The notes: a model not told the origin generated them from the letters alone. A stretch of DNA of 64,000 nt from [Bacillus] enclensis (GCF_001456935.1 NZ_KQ758485.1:296944-360943), one strand, 5' to 3'; positions 37,925 through 45,916 are shown, counted from the stretch's first letter. Translations and numbers: made by a program.

Positions 37925-38131
37925 CTACGGATATTCTTTACTGAATTGAACTCGATAATTTTCCAGTTTCTTCTTTAACGAAAGGACTTTGTCATTAACA
38001 TTCTGGAAGGTTTTGGAGTCATAAAAAGGGTGTTCAGACAAGTCTTTTCCGCACGAGGGACAGAGCCATTTACCTGTTTCCGAACTGCTGAATGATGCTC
38101 GCGTGCATCTTGTACAAATCTTTTTATACAT
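37925..38131 (-). CDS. Small zinc-ribbon protein (68 aa)
   Basis: Two CxxC pairs (CTRC and CPSC) in the first 30 residues form a zinc ribbon, followed by a Lys-rich helix (VNDKVLSLKKKLENYRVQF). The gene starts three bases after the stop of the LPDTG surface protein gene on the same strand, so the two are probably one transcript. The function is unknown; a regulatory or assembly-factor role would fit the context but is not shown. Confidence 0.75.
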   Translation of the reverse strand: MYKKICTRCTRASFSSSETGKWLCPSCGKDLSEHPFYDSKTFQNVNDKVLSLKKKLENYRVQFSKEYP

Positions 38132-38134
38132 ATA

Positions 38135-38791
38135 CTACACCTCTTTTCTTTCTTTTAGCTGAAATTCAGTCAGCTTCAGTTCCTTTGATGCAAATTTTCT
38201 TCTAGTGATTATATATAAGCTAATCCCAGCTATAAATAGTACACTACCAAGAACTAAATACATGTAATAATCAGTTCCGGTATCTGGTAATACCCTTCCC
38301 CCACCCACCGGTGAAACTGCACCATCAGATCCCTCTACTAGGAAGTTGAACTGAAATTCTGTCGATAATCCTTGGAACTCATTACCAAGCTCATACGGTA
38401 TTTCTACAGTTATTTCAAAAATTTCTGATGAACCGCTCTCCAAAGTACGAAGATCCATCTTTTTGAAATCCTTAACCTTACCTTCTACCAAGCTCTCTTT
38501 ACCCTTGCTGATTACAAGGAGTAGCTCATTATAGAATTTTTCCGATCCACTCAAGAAAGTATTGGTAAATAGATATTGGAAATCTTGATTACCTTTATTT
38601 TCAACCGTGATCTTTCTTGTCATTGAATCTCCCGGCTTAACATTTGTAAGGTTAAACAAAACCGGTGAAGGGCTGACAGAAATATCTATATCTTTTTGTT
38701 CATTGTTGTTTTCTTCAGCTTGTAAAGTACCAGGAGCAAACAAAACCATTATAATAATTAGAATGCTAATACCAAATCGTATTTTATTCAT
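38135..38791 (-). CDS. LPDTG cell wall-anchored TasA/camelysin-like surface protein
   Basis: A 218-residue exported protein with a signal peptide (1-25, ending LQAEE), a beta-sandwich region of about 130 residues and a C-terminal sorting signal: LPDTG at 168-172, a membrane helix (about 174-195) and TRRKF. The segment NVKPGDSMTRKITVENKGNQ and the later LESGSSEIFEITVEIP follow the pattern of TasA/CalY (M73) matrix proteins. The sortase gene just across the divergent promoter is the obvious enzyme for anchoring it. An inverted SinR-type box lies 45 bases upstream, which suggests SinR-family control. The M73 link is a pattern match, not proven. Confidence 0.8.
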   Translation of the reverse strand: MNKIRFGISILIIIMVLFAPGTLQAEENNNEQKDIDISVSPSPVLFNLTNVKPGDSMTRKITVENKGNQDFQYLFTNTFLSGSEKFYNELLLVISKGKESLVEGKVKDFKKMDLRTLESGSSEIFEITVEIPYELGNEFQGLSTEFQFNFLVEGSDGAVSPVGGGRVLPDTGTDYYMYLVLGSVLFIAGISLYIITRRKFASKELKLTEFQLKERKEV

Positions 38792-38835
38792 ATAAATTCC
38801 CCTTTAAAGTGATTTATGCTCCTGTATAACCATTT

Positions 38836-38851
38836 GTTCTCTTTTGAGAAC
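38836..38851. promoter_or_regulatory. Inverted SinR-type operator (GTTCTCTTTTGAGAAC)
   Basis: Two GTTCTC half sites face each other across a 4-base spacer; GTTCTCT matches the SinR consensus GTTCTYT. The site lies between the start of the LPDTG gene and its likely -10 (TATACT near 38868, minus strand), where binding would block transcription. Confidence 0.65.
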
Positions 38852-38976
38852 TTATGTTTTCAGTATATAAAACCAACCAATCTTTTAAAAGGATAGAATT
38901 TCTTCAATTTCACGGTCATTTCTATGTTTTTCGTTCGTTATATAGAATTAACTCCCCGTAACTCTTTATTTCGTTT

Positions 38977-39005
38977 TTTATATATTACAATTTGTTCTAT
39001 ATAAT
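38977..39005 (+). promoter_or_regulatory. Promoter of the SinR-like/sortase operon
   Basis: TTTATA and TATAAT are separated by 17 bases. GTTCTAT, close to the SinR half site GTTCTYT, overlaps the spacer and -10, so a SinR-type protein could repress it. The -10 coincides with the ATG at 39004, which rules that ATG out as a start codon. Confidence 0.55.
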
Positions 39006-39036
39006 GAATATAAAATCAGAGAAGGGATTGAGCAAA

Positions 39037-39360
39037 TTGGTCGGTGAAGCTTTAAAATTGTATAGGGAAGAAAGGGGGATGACCATCAATGAGCTCTCCC
39101 ATTTAGCTGGCATCTCAAAATCATACATAAGCTCCATTGAAAGAGGCTTGCAAAAAAACCCCAGCATCAAGGTACTTCAAAGGCTGGCCGACACATTGGA
39201 TATTTCCCTCAGTCAGTTGCTTGAATTTACTACGGAGAGCATCTCAATTGATGAAGAGTGGCTGCATTTAGTCAACAAAGCGATGGAAGAAGGTCTTACA
39301 AAAAAAGATTTTCTCGAATATATTCAATTCTTCAAATTTAAAAAGGAGAACCGCATTTGA
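39037..39360 (+). CDS. SinR/SlrR-like regulator beside the sortase
   Basis: A 107-residue SinR paralogue: XRE domain VGEALKLYREERGMTINELS and AGISKSYISSIERG, then dimerisation helices EWLHLVNKAMEEGLTKKDFLEY. In-frame ATG codons exist upstream, but they lie in or before the promoter. The TTG at 39037 has AAGGGA nine bases upstream and aligns with the SinR N-terminus, so I choose it. It overlaps the sortase start by four bases (TTGA). A local SinR-like protein may give this cassette its own switch and could also exchange with SinR and SinI. Confidence 0.85.
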   Translation: MVGEALKLYREERGMTINELSHLAGISKSYISSIERGLQKNPSIKVLQRLADTLDISLSQLLEFTTESISIDEEWLHLVNKAMEEGLTKKDFLEYIQFFKFKKENRI

Positions 39361-39944
39361 GGATCTTTATAAAATTATTAAGTATGGTCTTATTGACAGC
39401 GGGAGTAATGTTATTAGGAGTATCCGGATACCATTTAACAGACATAAAGCTTCAAGAAAAAAAAGCGTTGGAAGAGGCAATAAATGTAGTAAACGCTCAG
39501 GATAAAGTTAACAATGAACTTCAAAATGAGATGCCGGATTCATATTCTCAAGGGGAGGTACTGGGTATTTTGAAAATACCTAAGTTAAAGAAGGAACTGC
39601 CCATTATTGAAGGGACAGAAGAAGAAGAGCTTGAAAAGGGGGTTGGCCATTATTCTGATACCAAACTGCCTGGAGAGAGGGATCGCATCTTTCTCGCTGG
39701 ACACAGAGATACGGTTTTCAAAAGCATGGGAGAAATCGAAAACGGGGATATATTAAGTATCAAAATGGCTTCAGGAATCCACGAATATGAAGTCTTTGAA
39801 AGTTTCGTTATCAAAGAAGATGACCTATCCGTATTACAACCTACCTCACCTGATGAGATCCTGACCCTTTCAACCTGCTACCCCTTCGAATACCTGTCGA
39901 GCACTGAAGATCGATATATCATCAATGCAAGAAGAATAAACTAA
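39357..39944 (+). CDS. Class D sortase
   Basis: A 195-residue transpeptidase that joins LPXTG-type proteins to peptidoglycan. It has an N-terminal membrane anchor (about 5-25), the conserved start GVLGILKIPK-like segment (67-76), His116 in AGHRDT, Cys174 in TLSTCYPF and Arg186 in TEDRYI. The TLSTC box and single N-terminal anchor fit class D. It starts with TTG inside the stop of the SinR-like gene, with AAAGGAG eight bases upstream, so translation is coupled. The LPDTG protein across the divergent promoter is the likely substrate. Confidence 0.9.
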   Translation: MRIFIKLLSMVLLTAGVMLLGVSGYHLTDIKLQEKKALEEAINVVNAQDKVNNELQNEMPDSYSQGEVLGILKIPKLKKELPIIEGTEEEELEKGVGHYSDTKLPGERDRIFLAGHRDTVFKSMGEIENGDILSIKMASGIHEYEVFESFVIKEDDLSVLQPTSPDEILTLSTCYPFEYLSSTEDRYIINARRIN

Positions 39945-39976
39945 GCGTAGAAGCATACAGCCTCTACGCTTGTTTT
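39943..39976. terminator. Terminator between the sortase and a convergent lipoprotein gene
   Basis: An AAGCGTAGA / TCTACGCTT stem with an 11-base loop and TTTTT tail. The convergent lipoprotein gene ends at its edge. Confidence 0.8.
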
Positions 39977-40287
39977 TACTCGTCCTTGTTATCCTTATCG
40001 TTCATATCGATATCGTCTTCAACAGCATCTTCTTCAGGTGTGTTGTTGTCTTTAGCTGGATCCTTGTCATTCGGTGTGTTCTTGTCTTCTGACTCTGGGT
40101 AGTGCTCGCCATTCATGTCGTTGTCATTCATGTCGTTATCATCGATATCGCCATCTTCGTCGACATTTCCGTTGTCCTCTACATTATTGTCTTCCGGAGG
40201 AGGCTCCTGGTCGTTTGCATTACATCCTACAAGCAGCATAGCTGCAAGTGCTGATCCGCTTAGGATTGAGAGTAATTTTTTGCTCAT
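39976..40287 (-). CDS. Small, highly acidic lipoprotein
   Basis: A 103-residue product starting MSKKLLSILSGSALAAMLLVGCNAND, with a lipobox LLVGC (given here in part), so it should be lipid-anchored on the outer membrane face. The mature part is almost only Asp, Glu, Asn and Pro, with DMND/DMNDN-type repeats, no fold expected, and a possible cation-binding role. The frame extends to 40551 through the repeat at 40426, but AAAGGAG precedes the ATG at 40287. It lies alone between the sortase and fabZ. Confidence 0.8.
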   Translation of the reverse strand: MSKKLLSILSGSALAAMLLVGCNANDQEPPPEDNNVEDNGNVDEDGDIDDNDMNDNDMNGEHYPESEDKNTPNDKDPAKDNNTPEEDAVEDDIDMNDKDNKDE

Positions 40288-40425
40288 GATGTTGGCTCCT
40301 TTCTGTTGTGGGTTGTTTTTGTGTAAGACCGCGGAATGTGGTCTTTCGTGGTTAGCTTTCCCTGAAGTTTGGTTTTTTTGCATGGATTTTTGGATTTGTT
40401 TATTAAAAATTCTCCTGCAATAACG

Positions 40426-40555
40426 CAGTTGATTTCCGTGCAAGACTTCGCTTTCCGCGGGCGGCCGGTGAGCCTCCTCGTCGCTGCGCTCCTGCGGGGT
40501 CTCACCTGTCTCGCTTTTCCCGCAGGAGTCTTCGTCTTGCACTCCAATCAACTGC
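40426..40555 (-). repeat. GC-rich hairpin element, copy 2
   Basis: Same family as the copies at 35285, 44627 and 56960. The outer arms are GTGCAAGAC (40438) and GTCTTGCAC (40534); compared with copy 1 one base has changed in each arm so that pairing is kept. Inner arms are GGTGAGCC and GGTCTCACC. It occupies most of the 387-base gap between the lipoprotein gene and fabZ. Confidence 0.85.
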
Positions 40556-40620
40556 TGGATCCGGTTAAAAATTGGGATAGTTACAAACCAACCAACTTGA
40601 AGTTATTATAGAAACAAAAC

Positions 40621-40666
40621 AAAAAACCAGCCCCTCAGTGATCCAAAAATCACTTCAGAACTGGTT
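40621..40666 (-). terminator. Terminator of fabZ
   Basis: On the minus strand AACCAG...AGTGAT / ATCACT...CTGGTT forms a long interrupted stem followed by TTTTTTG, nine bases after the fabZ stop. Confidence 0.75.
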
Positions 40667-40674
40667 CCATCCAC

Positions 40675-41109
40675 TTATTCTTCTTTTGCACCAAGTGCGA
40701 ACATCATTTCAAGTTCGCATGCTACTTCGCCGTCTACTGTGGCTAAGCCTTTCCCTTTGCCTATTGCTCCTTTGAAGCGGATCATTTCTACTTCGAGTTT
40801 GAGCTGGTCGCCTGGTTTGACCTGGCGTTTGAAGCGGCATTTGTCGATGCCTGTGAAGAATGCGAGGCGGCCGCGGTTTTCTTCTTTTTTAAGCATGGCA
40901 ACCGCTCCGACCTGTGCAAGGGCCTCAACGATGAGAACGCCGGGCATAACCGGGTAATCTGGGAAGTGCCCGTTGAAGAATTCTTCATTGGCGGTTACAT
41001 TTTTGATACCCACCGCTTTCTTGCCTTCTTCGACCTCTGTGATACGGTCCACGAGCAAGAATGGATAACGGTGCGGGATGATGTCTTTGATTTCATTGAT
41101 ATCGAGCAT
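40675..41109 (-). CDS. fabZ: (3R)-hydroxyacyl-ACP dehydratase FabZ
   Basis: Dehydrates beta-hydroxyacyl-ACP in each round of fatty acid elongation. The 144-residue hot-dog protein has the signature [22 protein letters not shown] (in part) with the catalytic His and Glu, and its length is typical. It is the last gene of the mbl-flhO-flhP stretch, the same place as ywpB in B. subtilis. Confidence 0.96.
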   Translation of the reverse strand: MLDINEIKDIIPHRYPFLLVDRITEVEEGKKAVGIKNVTANEEFFNGHFPDYPVMPGVLIVEALAQVGAVAMLKKEENRGRLAFFTGIDKCRFKRQVKPGDQLKLEVEMIRFKGAIGKGKGLATVDGEVACELEMMFALGAKEE

Positions 41110-41193
41110 TGATTATGTACCTCCTGTTATATACAACCTTCCTTCATTGTACATAAATCGCGGGGAGAATGGAATAGCCCGCATAGAAGACAT

Positions 41194-41237
41194 AAGGCCC
41201 GTCCCTCAATGCGTTAAAGCGCTGAGGGACGGGCCTT
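41194..41237 (-). terminator. GCCCGTCC-type hairpin after the EpuA-like gene
   Basis: A perfect 15-bp stem (AAGGCCCGTCCCTCA / TGAGGGACGGGCCTT) with a 14-base loop lies between the EpuA-like gene and fabZ. The tail is poor in T on the minus strand, so termination may be partial. The core is shared with terminators at 17985 and 61159. Confidence 0.65.
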
Positions 41238-41241
41238 CTAC

Positions 41242-41517
41242 TTATTTTTTCACAACGATATCAATGATATGCTGCCAGGTTTCTTTTTTGAAGACGTCGG
41301 CCGGATTGCCGTCACCGATGACGCCGTAACCGACCATTGCCCCAAATGCAAGACTGGCAGCAAGAAGGACGATGACGAGTAGGATCCGCAGCCAGATCGG
41401 AAGCATCCGTACGCGCACCCAGCGCTGCGGTTTTGCTTCTTCCTTTTGCTTCACCTTTTTCTCGGCTTTTACTGTTTCCCTTGTTTTCGCTTCTTGTACC
41501 AGTTCTTTTTCACTCAT
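41242..41517 (-). CDS. EpuA-like small membrane protein
   Basis: A 91-residue protein with a highly charged N-terminal half (Lys/Glu-rich, about 1-40), a basic WVRVRMLPIWLR stretch, one membrane helix (about 44-66) and a short outside tail. Such proteins next to flhP are often labelled 'DNA-directed RNA polymerase subunit beta' (EpuA family), although nothing here resembles RNA polymerase. It starts 15 bases after the flhP stop on the same strand. The function is unknown. Confidence 0.7.
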   Translation of the reverse strand: MSEKELVQEAKTRETVKAEKKVKQKEEAKPQRWVRVRMLPIWLRILLVIVLLAASLAFGAMVGYGVIGDGNPADVFKKETWQHIIDIVVKK

Positions 41518-41532
41518 AGCTTAAGACTCCTT

Positions 41533-42375
41533 TTAGCGTATACCATTAACGAGACCCATCATCTGGTCGGCAAGCGAGATTGAACGCGCCTGGAACTGAT
41601 AGGATCGTTGAACATTCAGCATATCGGTCATTTCTTTTCCTATATCCACGTTTGAGGCTTCAAGAGAATTCTGAACCATGGAAATACCCGCTCTCTCTCC
41701 GCCTGTCACATTGGTGAGCACCTCATCCATATCGACGTCGAGTCCGGCCATATTCTCGGGAAGACCTACTAAGTTACTTCCATATTGACTGAGAAACTGA
41801 GGTTTTTCAATGGAAACTATTCCTAAATTCACTTGCTCCTGCTGTCCGTTCGGCCCGGAAATCGTGAGAACCCCGTTGTCTCCCAAATCAAACTGTGAAG
41901 CATCCTCAGAAAACGTTATGTAATTATCGTTCTCATCCAAGACAGGCTGGCCGGCAGCATTCACCAGCATCGAGTCACCGTTCCCCATCGGACTGACGAA
42001 GAACGCACCGTCCCTTGTATAACGCACGGAGTTCGTGTCACCGTCTTGAGCCAGCACCTTGAAATACTGTCTTTCATTCGTCAACACAAAATCCAGTGAG
42101 CGTCCAGTGGATCTGAGCGACCCCTGTGATAGGATAAGCTGGGCCTGTCCCAACTTTGCACCGACGCCTGACCGGATCCCGAATGGAGTGAGCCTGCCTG
42201 TCTCATCTTTGGTTCTTTCCTGGTTTCGGACGTTCTGCACCATCATTTCGGAAAATGAAGCTTCTCGGCGTTTGTAGCCGTTCGTCTCTGCGTTCGACAA
42301 ATTATGACCGATCATATCCATTTGTTTCTGCAATTGTCCCAGCGTATTCGTCGCTGTGATCATGGTCCGGTTCAT
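41533..42375 (-). CDS. flhP: Flagellar basal-body rod/hook protein FlhP
   Basis: A 280-residue FlgF/FlgG-type protein of the distal rod. It has the N-terminal flagellar rod helix (TNTLGQLQKQMDMIGHNLSNAETNGYK in part) and the C-terminal helix (MTDMLNVQRSYQFQARSISLADQM in part), which together form the coiled-coil core; the middle is the D1-like domain. It pairs with flhO upstream, as in B. subtilis. Confidence 0.93.
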   Translation of the reverse strand: MNRTMITATNTLGQLQKQMDMIGHNLSNAETNGYKRREASFSEMMVQNVRNQERTKDETGRLTPFGIRSGVGAKLGQAQLILSQGSLRSTGRSLDFVLTNERQYFKVLAQDGDTNSVRYTRDGAFFVSPMGNGDSMLVNAAGQPVLDENDNYITFSEDASQFDLGDNGVLTISGPNGQQEQVNLGIVSIEKPQFLSQYGSNLVGLPENMAGLDVDMDEVLTNVTGGERAGISMVQNSLEASNVDIGKEMTDMLNVQRSYQFQARSISLADQMMGLVNGIR

Positions 42376-42432
42376 GTCAATTCCCCTTTATTATAAGGTA
42401 TTTCACGTGAATTTTCTATTTCAAAAGGATGA

Positions 42433-43272
42433 CTATCCGTTTACCCGGCCGATTTCATTTGCTGCTTTTTCCATGCTGCGGTCGTAAGCCTGAAGGACTT
42501 TCTGGTTCGCCTCGAACGAACGGTAAGCGGTCATCATGTCGGTCATGGTCCTGGATGCGTCAACGTTCGAGCGTTCAAGGAACCCCTGCTTTGTTGAAAA
42601 AATGACGCCTTCTGCTTCAAATGCGTTTGGAAGAGCAGCATTGCCTTCCATTGCAAACAGACCATCTCCCTGCTTGATCATAGTGTTCGGATTTTCAGAA
42701 AACCCGATACCCAATCGAGCGGCCTCTGCTTCGTCGACAAGGATTTCCCCGTTATCACCAATCTTGAAATCATCCGATTGAAGCTGAATCCTGTTGCCAT
42801 TCTCATCGAGCACAAAAAAGCCGCTGTTCGTTGTCAAAAAGCCGTTTCCATTCACCGTCAGATTCCCGTTGCGTGTGTAACGGGGACCGTCTGCGCCTTC
42901 CACAGTCAAAAACACAGATCCTTGAACCCCTGTATCCCCATCAATCGGCATCGTCCCGTTTATAAGGGCAATATCAGCATTCCTGCCTGTTTCCTGAAGG
43001 TCACCCTGCAAAAAGTTCGGGGTCGTCTCCTGCATATAAACGCCCGTATTCAACTTACCCACCCTCTGGTTGAAAGGAATTGATAATCCCTTCTCCGTAG
43101 GAACCTGAGCCGAGTCCAAACGCTCCAACAGCATTTCGGGAAAAGCGCGCAAGGATGCCTGGTCAGCCTTGTAACCGGGAGTATTCGCATTTGCCATATT
43201 ATTGGTCAGCATTTCTGTTTTTCGCTGCTGGGCAAGCATACCGGTTGCAGCACTATAAAAACCTCGAAACAT
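42433..43272 (-). CDS. flhO: Flagellar basal-body rod/hook protein FlhO
   Basis: A 279-residue paralogue of FlhP. Rod motifs are at the N-terminus (MLAQQRKTEMLTNNMANANT) and C-terminus (DASRTMTDMMTAYRSFEANQ). It is encoded between mbl and flhP, the same order as in B. subtilis. In B. subtilis FlhO and FlhP form the distal rod and are needed before hook assembly. Confidence 0.93.
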   Translation of the reverse strand: MFRGFYSAATGMLAQQRKTEMLTNNMANANTPGYKADQASLRAFPEMLLERLDSAQVPTEKGLSIPFNQRVGKLNTGVYMQETTPNFLQGDLQETGRNADIALINGTMPIDGDTGVQGSVFLTVEGADGPRYTRNGNLTVNGNGFLTTNSGFFVLDENGNRIQLQSDDFKIGDNGEILVDEAEAARLGIGFSENPNTMIKQGDGLFAMEGNAALPNAFEAEGVIFSTKQGFLERSNVDASRTMTDMMTAYRSFEANQKVLQAYDRSMEKAANEIGRVNG

Positions 43273-43366
43273 ACTTCCACCTCTTTACGATTTCACTCTT
43301 CCATCCTGTTATCGGATGATCTGGATCGACTTTAACTATAATTTTGTCAGTTCCAAAAAGTTCCTG

Positions 43367-44386
43367 TCAGCCGATTTTTCTGCGGGCAATTTTATCAATG
43401 TTCTCAAGCATCATGCCAGTGCCGACTGCCACACAGTCCATCGGATTCTCCGCTTTAAAGACAGGTACCTTCAATTCCTCTGCAAGAAGCTGATCCATAC
43501 CGTGCAATAAAGCACCGCCGCCAGTGATGATAACACCTCGGTCGATAATATCCGCAGAAAGCTCAGGCGGAGTCTTCTCAAGAACATTTTTAGCCGCCTG
43601 CACAATGACAGCGACTGATTCCTTAAGTGCTCCTTCAATCTCCTTGGAAGTAACCGTAATCGTACGTGGGAGGCCTGAAACCATATCACGTCCACGGATG
43701 TCCATTTCACTCTGCACTTCTTCCCCGTCCTCGCGATTGTCGGAGAAAACTGTTCCAATATTGATTTTAATGTCTTCCGCCGTACGCTCACCGATCAGAA
43801 GCTTGTACTCTTTTTTAATGTAGTTCAGGATTTCATGGTCAAATTTATCCCCGGCCATCTTGATCGACTGTGCCGTCACGATGTCTCCCATTGAAAGGAC
43901 CGCAACATCCGTCGTGCCGCCGCCGATATCGACAACCATGTTACCTGTCGGATTGAAGATATCCATACCTGCGCCGATCGCAGCCACCTTAGGCTCTTCT
44001 TCAAGATAAATCTTCTTGCCGCCGCTCTTCTCGGCCGCTTCCCTGATCGCCTTCTGCTCAACACTTGTGATATTCGTCGGGCAGCAGATGAGAATCCTGG
44101 GCTTTGATAAAAAGCCTTTAACATTCAGTTTGTTTATGAAATGCTTCAGCATCGCTTCCGTTACATCGAAATCTGCGATGACACCATCCTTCAACGGACG
44201 AATCGCCACGATGTTCCCCGGAGTACGCCCAACCATGCGGCGTGCCTCTTCTCCTACCGCCAATACTTTATTCGTATTCTTATCAAGCGCCACAACCGAT
44301 GGCTCATTCAGAACGATCCCTTTTCCCTTAACATGAATCAGGACATTCGCCGTCCCAAGGTCAATACCGATATCTTTCGCAAACAT
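43367..44386 (-). CDS. mbl: Actin-like cell shape protein Mbl
   Basis: A MreB-family protein (339 residues) that forms membrane-associated filaments and guides lateral wall synthesis. It has the phosphate-1 loop DIGIDLGTANVLIHVKGKG (in part), DIGGGTTDVAVLS (phosphate 2) and TGGGALLHGMDQLL (adenosine site). The match to Mbl rather than MreB rests on position between spoIIID and flhO and on the DIGIDLGTANVL start. Confidence 0.95.
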   Translation of the reverse strand: MFAKDIGIDLGTANVLIHVKGKGIVLNEPSVVALDKNTNKVLAVGEEARRMVGRTPGNIVAIRPLKDGVIADFDVTEAMLKHFINKLNVKGFLSKPRILICCPTNITSVEQKAIREAAEKSGGKKIYLEEEPKVAAIGAGMDIFNPTGNMVVDIGGGTTDVAVLSMGDIVTAQSIKMAGDKFDHEILNYIKKEYKLLIGERTAEDIKINIGTVFSDNREDGEEVQSEMDIRGRDMVSGLPRTITVTSKEIEGALKESVAVIVQAAKNVLEKTPPELSADIIDRGVIITGGGALLHGMDQLLAEELKVPVFKAENPMDCVAVGTGMMLENIDKIARRKIG

Positions 44387-44626
44387 TTCGTGTTACTCCC
44401 TTCTACGATTCCAGTCATTTATACGTGCAGTTAATTTGTTGTATGTAATTACGTTATAACGATAAGGTAAAACTTTCACCCAATATATTATTTTACCACA
44501 AATATGTCGAAAGTACGTATTCTTTGTCAAAAAAATGTATTAATATTGTTATTTATTTGAAAAAGGATGTTGGTTTGGTGTTTTTTGTTACAGGGAGGTT
44601 AAAATGGGTGTGGGCCGCTGTATACC

Positions 44627-44880
44627 GCAGTTGATTTCCGTGGAAGGCTTCGCTTTCCGCGGGTTGCTCGTGAGCCTCCTCGGCATTCGCCTGCGGGCGG
44701 AAAAGCGGAGGAGGCTTGCCCAGCCCCGACAAGCATAAGATGAATGGGCCTGGAAGGCGCTTTTTGCCTTCTTGGTCCATTTAGCTTATGACCTCGAGGG
44801 GCTAGCCTCCGGAGCTGGACAAGTCTCACATTAGCTGCTTTTCCCGCAGGAGTCTCCGCCTTCCACTCCAATCTACTTCT
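44627..44880 (-). repeat. GC-rich hairpin element, copy 3, with ~125-bp insertion
   Basis: The outer arms GTGGAAGGC (44640) and GCCTTCCAC (44858) pair, again with matched changes relative to the other copies. The centre is about 125 bases longer than in them. The inserted part contains its own nested inverted repeats (GAAGGC / GCCTTC around a T5 loop, and CATAAG / CTTATG). It lies in the 704-base gap between mbl and spoIIID; 44387-44626 is AT-rich with no gene. Confidence 0.8.
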
Positions 44881-44984
44881 GGTGAGGGGAATTACATATT
44901 TTTTCTCACCCCATCAAATCCCAACCAACCCCCAGCCAACTTCCGGTTGGTGACTGAGCGCTCGGTCAAAGAATCTTCTCAATA

Positions 44985-45034
44985 AAAAGCGGTGCCTGCC
45001 ACAAAGCCGCCTATTTGTGCCAAGCACCGCTTTT
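44985..45034 (-). terminator. Distal terminator of spoIIID built from a GTGCCWGGCAC-like unit
   Basis: AAAAGCGGTGCCTGCCAC pairs with GTGCCAAGCACCGCTTTT across a 14-base loop, and the minus strand continues as TTTTTATTG. Its inner part resembles the palindromes of the 25-bp arrays. Confidence 0.75.
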
Positions 45035-45037
45035 CCG

Positions 45038-45092
45038 GACCAAAATAAAAACACACCAAGCGCAAAGATGCGTAGCTTGGCGTATTTTGGTC
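45038..45092 (-). terminator. Proximal terminator of spoIIID
   Basis: GCCAAGC / GCTTGGT forms the inner stem and GACCAAAATA / TATTTTGGTC an outer one. It overlaps the spoIIID stop codon and is followed on the minus strand by GTGTTTTTATTTT. Confidence 0.65.
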
Positions 45093-45351
45093 AGCTGTGG
45101 AGCTCTTCTTTTTTGTACTTTTGTTTGGTGGCTTCACCGCCTCGCAGATGTCGGATTGATTTATGATAATCAAGTATCGTTTTGACTTCGTTTGCTAGTT
45201 CCGGATTAATCTCTGGCAGGCGTTCTGTTAGATCCTTGTGAACAGTACTTTTGGACACGCCAAACTCCTTCGCAATGACACGAACGGTTTTCTTCGTCTC
45301 CACGATATACTTTCCAATCTTGATTGTTCTCTCTTTGATGTAATCGTGCAC
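45091..45351 (-). CDS. spoIIID: Sporulation transcriptional regulator SpoIIID
   Basis: A mother-cell DNA-binding protein that modulates SigE-dependent genes. The 86-residue protein has the helix-turn-helix VRVIAKEFGVSKSTVHKDL and the basic C-terminal helix, as in B. subtilis SpoIIID (93 aa). The start is GTG at 45351 with GGGAGGTCG upstream. It is located upstream of mbl as in B. subtilis. Two terminators follow. Confidence 0.95.
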   Translation of the reverse strand: MHDYIKERTIKIGKYIVETKKTVRVIAKEFGVSKSTVHKDLTERLPEINPELANEVKTILDYHKSIRHLRGGEATKQKYKKEELHS

Positions 45352-45679
45352 ACCACTCGACCTCCCTGAATTGGATGTGAGAAGTGTGAAATGAGACTCG
45401 CTGGATCAATAATGAAATAGTATAGACCGCAATCAGCGGCAGAAAGCTTTATTTAATGCTGGGCTTCCTGATCTTGCAGCGTATGGACAAATTCCCCGGC
45501 TCTGTGGAAGTAGTAGGTTGAAACGATTCCTCACCTCAAACACTCTCTATTTTGATAGGTTTGTTTCATTTTATTAGCCGAGGTCCCCATATATGCACAA
45601 AAAAGACAATAAGGACAAGGTTTGCCGGGAATTTTCTGATAAATAAATCAGGCATATGTTCTTTTGCTGGCTGCAGATC

Positions 45680-45896
45680 CGGGTATCAGGTAATATTTGC
45701 AGCCGTTTACACCTGGTACAAGCAAGGCGATATGTACCTGGTCCACAGAGGTGAATTTGTACCATGTACACTCGCCAATCCACCAATTCGACCGGTGCTT
45801 CCCCCTGGTGCCTGGCTTAATCTGGTTAAGACGAGCCAGGCTCAGATCACCCATACTGAGCCTGGCTCAAAACCCCTGAATTGAGCCAGGCACCAA
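45680..45896. repeat. 25-bp-period palindrome array 2 (CCWGG centres)
   Basis: Centres lie at 45714, 45739, 45764, about 45789 (degenerate ACCGGT), 45813, 45838, 45863 and 45888, with a possible remnant at 45688. Units go from GTAC arms (TGTACCTGGTCCA, TTGTACCATGTACA) to GAGC arms (GAGCCAGGCTC, TGAGCCTGGCTCA). It lies in the 579-base gap between spoIIID and the exonuclease gene; 45352-45679 holds the unrecognised spoIIID promoter region. Confidence 0.85.
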
Positions 45897-45916
45897 CATC
45901 AACACAAAGACCCCAC

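Noticed and set aside
39976..40551. 191-residue version of the acidic lipoprotein
   Set aside because: The extra N-terminal part is translated from the hairpin repeat at 40426 and precedes a proper ribosome site and signal peptide at 40287.
41242..41517. RNA polymerase beta subunit fragment
   Set aside because: Databases often use that name for this family, but the protein is a 91-residue single-span membrane protein with no polymerase motif.
44553..44871. 75- and 90-residue ORFs on the minus strand
   Set aside because: They fall inside hairpin element copy 3. Similar fake proteins appear in every copy of this repeat.
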